Assembly (NCBI RefSeq): GCF_034057115.1
Contig: NZ_CP139195.1
Span: 1,984,001 to 2,048,000 of the forward strand
Reading direction: 5' to 3'
From: Pseudomonas sp. AN-1
Lineage (GTDB): Bacteria; Pseudomonadota; Gammaproteobacteria; Pseudomonadales; Pseudomonadaceae
DNA: 64,000 bases
How positions within the stretch are numbered: position 1 is the stretch's first letter; each line of letters opens with the position of its first letter. The notes under the pieces were generated by a model, which saw nothing but the letters and a program-made list of their open reading frames with translations, was not told the DNA's origin and did no database searches. Position numbers and translations under genes: made by a program. This document shows positions 56,082 to 62,471 of the stretch, piece by piece.

Positions 56082-57353
56082 TTATCGGCGCACGCTGCTA
56101 TTAATTCGCCCAATCCGAGCCTCCTCAGATTCGGTGTATTCGGCACTCGATGAAACCCAATTCACAAGAGACGGCCGAAGATCAGAGTTCCTCTGAACCA
56201 TGTCATTCGAAGGCGGTTGACCTGGGTCGAGAATGGGGTGTCCCATTGAGTACATAAATCGACCGGAGTGAAACCTCACTCGAGTGGTTCTCTTGCTATC
56301 GTCCCGCGGCCACAAGTCCTCAAACATGTACTCGCGCGTGAATGATCGCTCCACGATAGAGACAGATTTCCGCACGTACAGCAGAGCGCCAGCAAACATC
56401 TCGGCTGCATGAGCGCCATTCATATCTGCAGCCAAGGTAAACGGTGTGTCGTATTCCAAAGTGAAGGAATTGCCTGCCACTTCATGTTGACCGACGTAGG
56501 ATCCATTAATCTCAAGAAGGATCCATGACGAGTCCGCCGTTTTTACCGTACGGAGGCCGAATGCGAAGGCATCCTTGTCGCAGTGGCGTGAAAGCTTGAT
56601 GTCTTGCGAAAAACGAAGTCCGTCGTCATCTACAACGATGAAGGTGATTACATCGTCGCTGCGACGAACAACCGAGATTCTCCCCTTATTCTTCGCGCCG
56701 CCAAGATCAAAGATGAACTCTTCAGCGTCGGAGGTCTTGGCGCCTAGCCCGATATTGAAGAATAGATTAAGTCCCGGCTCCGCGGCATCTTCCGACTTAA
56801 TGGCGTAATGCTGATTGAGAGCATCAAGGATATCGTCATAGGTGTAATGCGTGATCTTCGGGGTCAGATGCCGCAGCAATTCGTGGACCTTCACTCGATC
56901 AAGTCCGGAACTGCGACCGGCGATGATGATGCTATGGGGCCAGCCATTCATCCGAATCCCGCGTGAATTGAGAAGATCCGAAATTACGACTGAATCCGAA
57001 CACCGCAATGAATACTCGCGGCATTGCGAGATATAAGAGGTCATGTCGCTGTAGAAGGTCGTACGTCGTTCAGGGTTCTTGAGAACGGCAGTATCGGGAC
57101 GCTTAAGCTCAACGATTTCCCAAAGGCCGTCGGGCCGCTCTGCCAAGAAATCGAGAATCATGGGAGTCTGCCCGGGAAGATTCAGCGCGGGGTGAGGAAA
57201 AAACCGCCGGAACCCGAGCACCTCCCAAGCAGCAGGGTGTCGCTCAAACCACGACTGAAACTCTTGCTCGCCCGCATCCTCGTTGTTTATGAGAATGGTG
57301 AGTTCGGTGATGGCTGCTTCGAGTGATTCACGTAAGGAGGCCATGGTTTCCAT
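56082..57353 (-). CDS. Shedu-like anti-phage nuclease (DUF4263/SduA)
   Basis: About 423 residues. Residues 25-120 carry the DUF4263 pattern: FQSWFERHPAAWEVLG, then a PD-(D/E)xK-like core with Asp68 in MILDFLAERPDG, Glu82 and Lys84 in EIVELKRP, and SDMTSYISQCREYS, which supplies the Gln110 motif. Shedu proteins are single-gene phage-defence nucleases. The C-terminal 250 residues are beta-rich and unassigned, perhaps a sensor or regulatory region. METMASLRES (57353) is chosen as start; longer frames are possible. It is AT-richer than the nif genes and lies between two attC-like sites. Confidence 0.75.
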   Translation of the reverse strand: METMASLRESLEAAITELTILINNEDAGEQEFQSWFERHPAAWEVLGFRRFFPHPALNLPGQTPMILDFLAERPDGLWEIVELKRPDTAVLKNPERRTTFYSDMTSYISQCREYSLRCSDSVVISDLLNSRGIRMNGWPHSIIIAGRSSGLDRVKVHELLRHLTPKITHYTYDDILDALNQHYAIKSEDAAEPGLNLFFNIGLGAKTSDAEEFIFDLGGAKNKGRISVVRRSDDVITFIVVDDDGLRFSQDIKLSRHCDKDAFAFGLRTVKTADSSWILLEINGSYVGQHEVAGNSFTLEYDTPFTLAADMNGAHAAEMFAGALLYVRKSVSIVERSFTREYMFEDLWPRDDSKRTTRVRFHSGRFMYSMGHPILDPGQPPSNDMVQRNSDLRPSLVNWVSSSAEYTESEEARIGRINSSVRR

Positions 57354-57588
57354 TATCTTAATGTAAGAGTTATTCTTCCAGTGTGGCCGCAGCACCGCAC
57401 CATGCAACGATTCCAGTGCAGGGGCAGCAACCCATTGCACCTGTTTCTAGTCACGCCAGTTACCGCCTGCTCCCCACCCGCCGGTGCGAGTGCGATGACC
57501 ACTGCGTCCCGCCAGGTTCAGCGATGGCAATCGCTCTTCACGGTCCTTCTCGCACTCCACTTGCACACACGCCTCGCTTGAGATGATG

Positions 57589-57721
57589 GTCTAACGCTGA
57601 GTTCAGCGGCAGTTTTTAAGTTGTGGTTTTATGGAATACTTTTGCGCAGCAAAACCATAAAGCCGCGACTTAAAAACTGTCCAGCACGCGAAGCGTGCGA
57701 TGCTGCAACGACTTGTTAGGC
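57589..57721 (-). repeat. Integron attC-like recombination site 2 (133 bp)
   Basis: On the minus strand it starts GCCTAAC and ends GTTAGAC, both exact matches to RYYYAAC and GTTRRRY. The arms AAGTCGTTGCAGC and GCTGAACTCAGC pair imperfectly. Between them is a long internal inverted repeat (GACAGTTTTTAAGT...ACTTAAAAACTGCC), the variable terminal structure of attC sites. It begins 4 bases after the stop of the lipoprotein cassette gene. Confidence 0.85.
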
Positions 57722-57724
57722 GTT

Positions 57725-58141
57725 TTATTGCGCAGATTTTCCACTAACAACATTCAGCGGGACAGATGCTTTACCTTCGTTGTTGAAGTTACATACAGCA
57801 ACGTATGAACCCTCTTTAAGCTTTAGCCCTTCGGTGGGAAAGGCTGGATTCCAAATGGTCTGTAGTAGTTGGCCCGGCTTGGACTCGGGAACTACCAATA
57901 CCCCGCGCCATGCAATGGTGCCATTGAATGAATTTGAGAATGAGCAATCAATGGCTTTTCCAGTGTCGTAATTTGCATCCCACCAAACGTGCAGATTGAT
58001 CGCTTCGCCGGCAAGGTAGTACGGACGAGAATTTCCACTCCAATCAGTTACCTTCATTTGATATGGGCTTCGCTGGATCTGTGGACTCACGCAGCCAACG
58101 AGAAGGACAAAAATTGCCGTGGTAAATAGTGTGATTTTCAT
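57725..58141 (-). CDS. Predicted lipoprotein, integron-cassette gene
   Basis: 138 residues with a lipoprotein signal (MKITLFTTAIFVLLVGC, lipobox LVGC at 14-17). The mature part contains two short beta-rich stretches (PYYLAGEAINLHVWWDANYD, GSYVAVCNFNNEGKA) and two extra cysteines. No family is recognised. The ATG at 58141 has a GGAGAG site 6 bases upstream. Its stop lies 4 bases from an attC-like site, and a GTTAGGC half-site lies about 50 bases before its start, as in a mobile gene cassette. Confidence 0.75.
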   Translation of the reverse strand: MKITLFTTAIFVLLVGCVSPQIQRSPYQMKVTDWSGNSRPYYLAGEAINLHVWWDANYDTGKAIDCSFSNSFNGTIAWRGVLVVPESKPGQLLQTIWNPAFPTEGLKLKEGSYVAVCNFNNEGKASVPLNVVSGKSAQ

Positions 58142-58192
58142 GTTCTCTCCTAGCCGATTTGGCATGATTATTTTGCGCGCACTAGGCATGAC

Positions 58193-58199
58193 GCCTAAC
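58193..58199 (-). other. Possible attC/attI crossover half-site
   Basis: Minus strand GTTAGGC fits GTTRRRY and sits 50 bases before the lipoprotein cassette start, where the previous recombination site should end. The bases beyond it (GGTGCATAACACC... region) do not form a convincing attC partner, and no integrase gene is in view. Confidence 0.4.
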
Positions 58200-58445
58200 T
58201 ATAAATAGACACCAACTGGTGCATAACACCCCGAGCGGGGGTTGGTGGATAACATCCCCAAGCAGGAGAAAGGAACCGCTCTGGAATGCGGCCTCGGGGA
58301 AGAATCTGGGTATGAAGGCAGCTTATACGCCATGACTGCAAATCCCTTGCTTGCGGGGGTATCCAATAGTCAGCGAGGTTATCGCAGCGCATAAACAAAA
58401 AACAACCGGAGCAGCCCTCGCGGTCCGGTTGCCAATGCAGGAATT

Positions 58446-58526
58446 GATCGTTCCCACGCTCCGCGTGGGAACGCAGCCCGTGACGCTCGGCGTCACCGAA
58501 GCGGACGCGGAGCGTGGGAGCGATCA
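58446..58526. repeat. Long palindromic repeat, copy B
   Basis: Same orientation and opening bases as copy A at 54401, with the internal GTGACGCTCGGCGTCAC hairpin, but about 26 bases shorter near the end. It lies 20 bases past the hisN stop. Copies A and B bracket the IS30 and cassette block. Confidence 0.85.
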
Positions 58527-58546
58527 AAGAGTGGCAGACGCGCGCC

Positions 58547-59338
58547 TCAGGCGGCGTGGCGCAGCAGCTCGATCAGTTGGGCGTGCAGCTGCGGGTCGCC
58601 GCAGGCGATCACCGCACCGCCGTTCTGCGCCGAGCCGCCGTCCCAGGCGGTCACCACGCCGCCGGCGCCCTCGACGATGGGCATCAGCGCCTGGATGTCG
58701 TAGGGCTGCAGGCTGGCCTCGACGATGGCGTCGACGAAGCCCGAGGCGAGCATGCAGTAGGCGTAGCAGTCGCCGCCGAAGCGCAGCAGCTGGGCCTGGG
58801 CGGCCACGGCGTCGAAGGCCTGGCGCCGCGCCGGGGTGTCGAACATGTCCGGGGTGGTGCACATCAGCCGGGCGCTGGACAGGCTGGCGCAGGCGCGGGT
58901 CTTCAGCGGCGCGCCGTTGCGCCAGGCGCCGGCCGGGGTGCCGACGTAGCGCTCGCCGGTGAACGGCTGGTTCATCACCCCGAGCAGCGGGCGCTGGCCG
59001 TCGTTGAGGGCGATCAGCGTGCCCCACAGCGGCAGGCCGGTGATGAAGGCGCGGGTGCCGTCGATGGGGTCGAGCACCCAGGTCAGCGCGCTGCTGCCGA
59101 CCACGGCGTCTTCTTCCTCGCCGAGGATGCCGTGCTCGGGGTAGCGGGCGAGGATCAGCTCGCGCATGGCCCGCTCGGCGGCCTTGTCGGCCGCGGTGAC
59201 CGGGTCGTACAGCCGGCCGCCCTTGTCCTCCACCGCCAGCGGGGCGCGGAAGTGAGGGGCGATGGCGGCGGCGGCGGCATCGGCCAGTTGCTCGGCGAAG
59301 GCCTGGTACTCGGCGAGTTGCTCTGCGCTCAGGGACAT
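58547..59338 (-). CDS. hisN: Histidinol-phosphatase, inositol-monophosphatase family
   Basis: A 263-residue Mg-dependent phosphatase. Metal ligands are in HGILGEEED and TWVLDPIDGTRAFITG, followed by CYAYCMLASGFVD and the C-terminal LQPYDIQALMPIVEGAGG. The FITGLP and QPYD variants are those of HisN-type histidinol phosphatases rather than SuhB. A HisN role is inferred from motifs; other sugar or nucleotide phosphates are possible. It stands alone in the insertion. Confidence 0.85.
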   Translation of the reverse strand: MSLSAEQLAEYQAFAEQLADAAAAAIAPHFRAPLAVEDKGGRLYDPVTAADKAAERAMRELILARYPEHGILGEEEDAVVGSSALTWVLDPIDGTRAFITGLPLWGTLIALNDGQRPLLGVMNQPFTGERYVGTPAGAWRNGAPLKTRACASLSSARLMCTTPDMFDTPARRQAFDAVAAQAQLLRFGGDCYAYCMLASGFVDAIVEASLQPYDIQALMPIVEGAGGVVTAWDGGSAQNGGAVIACGDPQLHAQLIELLRHAA

Positions 59339-59532
59339 CGGATATCACCTATGTTGGGCGTGAAGGTGGCGATGATAGCCGCCAGCGCGCTGGCTGTGGC
59401 AGGGCGATCTTCGTTATCCCGGGAGGGTTGCACTGCCTGGGCCGGCGGCTTGGCGTCAGGCGCCAAGGGTGGCCCAGAGGCAGGCGCCAAAAAGTGTGTA
59501 CGCCACACACCGCACAGCACAAGGAGACGGCA

Positions 59533-59700
59533 ATGCGCAGCAGGGAAGTGATCGCGTTGCTCGAGGCGGATGGCTGGTACGAGGTGGCGGCCAAGTGCAG
59601 TCATCACCAGTTCAAGCACCCGACCAAGCCCGGCAACCCGAAGTCGGAGATTCCAAAGGGAACACTGCAGAGCATATTGAAACAGGCCGGCCTGAAATGA
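59533..59700 (+). CDS. hicA: HicA-type mRNA interferase toxin
   Basis: 55 residues with the HicA double-stranded-RNA-binding-like fold: SREVIALLEADGWYEVAAKC, then the catalytic-His strand SHHQFKHPTKPG and a C-terminal KGTLQSILKQAGL. An AGGAGACGGCA ribosome site precedes the ATG. HicA cleaves mRNA; the partner HicB neutralises it. Unlike most pairs, the antitoxin is 171 bases downstream, behind a palindrome. Confidence 0.9.
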   Translation: MRSREVIALLEADGWYEVAAKCSHHQFKHPTKPGNPKSEIPKGTLQSILKQAGLK

Positions 59701-59759
59701 GGCCGCCATCAGCAGGCAGGGCAATCGCATGAATAGCTTCAGAGCCTGGTCAATCCGCT

Positions 59760-59816
59760 GTAGGGGCGAATTCATTCGCCCAAATACCCCGCCAAGGCGA
59801 ATGAATTCGCCCCTAC
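59760..59816. repeat. Palindromic repeat between hicA and hicB
   Basis: GTAGGGGCGAATTCATTCGCC is mirrored by GGCGAATGAATTCGCCCCTAC around a 15-base loop. The arms are perfect over 21 bases. It would form a strong hairpin in the hicA-hicB transcript. Confidence 0.92.
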
Positions 59817-59871
59817 GGACTGGGAAATTGGCTTCATGCAATTGACCTGCATCAGCAGGAGGAGGCGCCAG

Positions 59872-60279
59872 ATGAAATATCCCGTCGTGATTCACAAGGA
59901 CCAGGGCAGCGACTACGGGGTGACCGTGCCCGACGTGCCGGGTTGCTTCTCCGCAGGTACGACCATGAACGAGGCGCTGGAGAATGTTCGCGAGGCGCTG
60001 GAGCTGCATTTCGAGGGGCTGGTGGCCGATGGCGTGCCGTTGCCCCAGCCGCAGGAGCTCGACGTGCACGCGGCGAACCCGGACTATGCCGGTGGCGTCT
60101 GGGCACTGGTCGACTTCGACGTGACGCCCTATCTGGGCAAGGCCGTGCGCTTCAACGCCACGCTGCCGGAGCATCTGCTGGCGCGGATCGATGCCTACGT
60201 GAAGAACCATCCGGAGCAGAAGAGCCGCTCGGGCTTCCTCGCCGAGGCGGCGCTGCGGGTGCTGCAGCACGGCAGGTAA
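59872..60279 (+). CDS. hicB: HicB-type antitoxin
   Basis: 135 residues. The N-terminal partial RNase-H-like HicB domain (YPVVIHKDQGSDYGVTVPDV, then NEALENVREALELHF) binds the toxin. The C-terminal ribbon-helix-helix (RFNATLPEHLLARIDAYV, SRSGFLAEAALRVL) binds DNA for autorepression. The ATG at 59872 follows AGGAGGAGG. It has its own strong ribosome site, which may compensate for the hairpin inserted after hicA. Confidence 0.9.
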   Translation: MKYPVVIHKDQGSDYGVTVPDVPGCFSAGTTMNEALENVREALELHFEGLVADGVPLPQPQELDVHAANPDYAGGVWALVDFDVTPYLGKAVRFNATLPEHLLARIDAYVKNHPEQKSRSGFLAEAALRVLQHGR

Positions 60280-60363
60280 ACAGGCATGCCGGGCAGGTGC
60301 AGCAGCGCCCGACAGAAGAACTGCAGCTCGGCCTGCACACGCCCAGGCTGCGCCCGGCGCCCC

Positions 60364-61092
60364 CTACCCCAATCGCTCCCCGATCGCCGCCCGCACCTCC
60401 GGGTCCTGCTCGTCCAGCGTGCGCAGCGCCTCCAGCGGGGCGTTCTCCACCGCCGCCAGGCGCACGGTCCAGTCGGGGTCGTGGAGCATCGGCAGCACGT
60501 CGTCGCCGTGCAGGCGCGAGGCGACGATGCGGCGGATTTCCGGTTCGGGGTCCTGGCTCATCAGGCCGAGACTGATCTCCGGCAGGCGCCTGGCGACCAG
60601 CTTGCGCACCTGGCGGTCGTCGTCGCGGATGAAGCGGAACAGCCGGCCCGGGGCGATGCGCTGGACCACGTAGGCGCGCACCAGGTAGTCGCGGTCGGCG
60701 GCCATCTGTTCGAGCTGCTCGACCGGCAGGCGGTCGGCCACGGTGATGCGCACCTCGCGGTCCTCGTCCTGCATCAGCAGGTGCAGCTGCTCGCGCGGCA
60801 GGCGGTAGGCCACCGCGCGGCGCACCGCCTCGTCGATGTCGCGGACCATGGCCGGCAGCGCCTCCAGCGGCGCGTAGCGCACGGCGATGGCGCGGCGCTC
60901 CCAGAACGGGTCGGCCAGGTACTGCACCGCCAGCTGCGGGTTGTTGCGGAAGAAGCGGTCGATCTGCCGGCCGCTCTGCACCGCCACGCAGGCGTCGCCC
61001 GGGGTGCAGCGCCCGGCGAGCAGCAGGTGGCGGCTGAAGGCGCAGCCGCGGCAGTCGCCGATGGGGGTGTTGTCCGGACCTTGCTCGAGCAT
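60364..61092 (-). CDS. 4Fe4S-LRV (leucine-rich variant repeat) protein
   Basis: 242 residues. The N-terminal cluster cysteines in GDCRGCAFSRHLLLAGRC and GDAC (about residues 14-36) are followed by about eight LRV helical repeats, such as FWERRAIAVRYAPLEALPAM and DREVRITVADRLPVEQLEQM. This protein is known from the Azotobacter vinelandii nif region, where its structure was solved; its function is unclear. It is the last gene of the nifHDKTY-type unit here. Convergent hicB ends 84 bases away. Confidence 0.95.
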   Translation of the reverse strand: MLEQGPDNTPIGDCRGCAFSRHLLLAGRCTPGDACVAVQSGRQIDRFFRNNPQLAVQYLADPFWERRAIAVRYAPLEALPAMVRDIDEAVRRAVAYRLPREQLHLLMQDEDREVRITVADRLPVEQLEQMAADRDYLVRAYVVQRIAPGRLFRFIRDDDRQVRKLVARRLPEISLGLMSQDPEPEIRRIVASRLHGDDVLPMLHDPDWTVRLAAVENAPLEALRTLDEQDPEVRAAIGERLG

Positions 61093-61100
61093 GCCGCACC

Positions 61101-61370
61101 TCAGTCGGGGATGATTTCCGCCAGCACGATGCCGGAAGCCGCGTCGCCGTCGTTGGTCAGCACCGAGCAGTGGTCGCTGGAGTTGACCAGGTAGAGGTTG
61201 AAGGCGGCGCGCTCGGCCACCGGCCGGGCGTTGACCGCGATGTCGTCGTCCATGCACCAGGTGAAGTGCACGCCGGGGTGGGCGGCGCGCAGGCGGGCGA
61301 TCAGGGCGTCGTCGAGGATGCTTTCCTCGGCCTGGCGGATGACGTCGTCGAGCAGTTCCTGGCTGATCAT
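61101..61370 (-). CDS. Nif-cluster small protein (DUF6129-like)
   Basis: 89 residues: QELLDDVIRQAEESILDDAL, HPGVHFTWCMDDDIAVNARP and a C-terminal SGIVLAEII. It is acidic and soluble. The same small ORF sits between nifY and lrv in Azotobacter; function unknown. It starts 1 base after the nifY stop and lrv starts 8 bases after it, so all three are coupled. Confidence 0.85.
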   Translation of the reverse strand: MISQELLDDVIRQAEESILDDALIARLRAAHPGVHFTWCMDDDIAVNARPVAERAAFNLYLVNSSDHCSVLTNDGDAASGIVLAEIIPD

Positions 61371-61371
61371 C

Positions 61372-62118
61372 TCACTGTCCTCGTTCGGGGCTGTCACTGG
61401 TGAAGCGCACGCGCAGGTCGGCGTCGGCGCCCATCGCCTTGGCCAGCCAGGGCGGCGGGGCGGCGGCCAGCACGCGCTGCAGTTCGGCAACGATCTCGGC
61501 GGCCGGCACGGCCTCGGCCTGGCGGATCGGGTGCACGCCGGCGCGGATCACCTTGGCGGCGGCCGGGCCGCCGATGCTCAGGGTGTAGAGCAGTTGGCAG
61601 TCGTGCAGCTGCTCGGCGCGCCGCGCATTGCGGTCCTCGTCGGGAGCGCAGGCGGCGGCCTCGCGCACATCGACCAGGCGGCTGGCGCGCGGCGAGATCT
61701 GGTAGATCAGGAAGCGCGCGCAGTGGCCGAAGCTGGCGTCCATGCGCGCGCCGTTGTCGGAGGCGCAGGCGATGCGCACCGAGCCGGCGAACTCGCCGTC
61801 GCGGTAGGCCTCGGGCGGCGGTGGCGGTTCGCTGGGCAGGCTGACGCCGCGGCCCTTGAGCAGGCCGAGGGCGCTGTGCAGCGCGCGCTCGCCGATCTCC
61901 GCCGCGGCGCCGGGCGGCGCGGTGTCCTGCAGGCGGGCCTGCAGGCGCGCGGCGCGCAGTTTGCGCAGGCGGGCCTCGGTGATGGGTTCGCCGACCGCGG
62001 CGATCAGCGCGCGCAGCAGGTGGGCGGTGTCGATGCCCCTGAGCGCACGGGCGGCCAGGGCGATGCGCAGGGCCAGGTGGGCGGGCAGCGGCGCATGCCG
62101 GGGGGGATGCGCGCTCAT
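61372..62118 (-). CDS. nifY: Nitrogenase accessory protein NifY
   Basis: 248 residues. A helical N-terminal domain (LALRIALAARALRGIDTAHL) is followed by a NifX/NafY-like domain (VRIACASDNGARMDASFGHC, IGGPAAAKVIRAGVHPIRQ). NifY associates with cofactor-less MoFe protein and helps keep it competent for FeMo-co insertion. The ATG at 62118 is chosen for the family start; longer frames overlap nifT. Confidence 0.92.
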   Translation of the reverse strand: MSAHPPRHAPLPAHLALRIALAARALRGIDTAHLLRALIAAVGEPITEARLRKLRAARLQARLQDTAPPGAAAEIGERALHSALGLLKGRGVSLPSEPPPPPEAYRDGEFAGSVRIACASDNGARMDASFGHCARFLIYQISPRASRLVDVREAAACAPDEDRNARRAEQLHDCQLLYTLSIGGPAAAKVIRAGVHPIRQAEAVPAAEIVAELQRVLAAAPPPWLAKAMGADADLRVRFTSDSPERGQ

Positions 62119-62123
62119 GACCG

Positions 62124-62342
62124 TCAGGCCTCGCCGGCCCGCTTGGCGCGCAGGGTGATCGGCAGTTTGGGCTGGGGGATCGGCTCGATCCAGTAGCTCG
62201 AGCCGTCGCCGAGGGTGACCTCGCCGCCCCACAGTTCGGCGCTGTCGTGCTCGAGGGCGACGACGATCTCTTCCTGGTCCTTCTTGGCGATGTAGAAGGT
62301 CAGCTGACCTTGGGGGTTGCGGCGGATCATGACGCTGGGCAT
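62124..62342 (-). CDS. nifT: NifT/FixU family protein
   Basis: 72 residues: MPSVMIRRNPQGQLTFYIAK, EEIVVALEHDSAELWGGEV and GSSYWIEPIPQPKLPITLRA, the standard NifT pattern. It is co-transcribed after nifK in diazotrophs; its role is minor or unknown. It lies 5 bases before nifY. Confidence 0.95.
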   Translation of the reverse strand: MPSVMIRRNPQGQLTFYIAKKDQEEIVVALEHDSAELWGGEVTLGDGSSYWIEPIPQPKLPITLRAKRAGEA

Positions 62343-62374
62343 GGCGGCTCTCCGGTTCGGGATGGGCTGTCCGC

Positions 62375-62406
62375 CGGCGCCGGGGGCCGGGCCCCGGCGC
62401 CGGCGG
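62375..62406. repeat. GC-rich hairpin between nifK and nifT
   Basis: CGCCGGCGCCGGGG is mirrored by CCCCGGCGCCGGCG with a short loop. It lies in the 129-base nifK-nifT gap with no T-run. It could stabilise the upstream nifHDK message or lower expression of nifT-Y-lrv. Confidence 0.65.
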
Positions 62407-62471
62407 ACAGTGGTGCGAAGCGGGCCGGAGCGGCGCACGCCGCCCCGGCCGCTACCGCTACGGGCTGCGAC

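Noticed and set aside
58200-58445. Integrase or attI region upstream of the first cassette
   Set aside because: No open frame with integrase motifs and no convincing attI/attC fold; only the seven-base GTTAGGC box fits.
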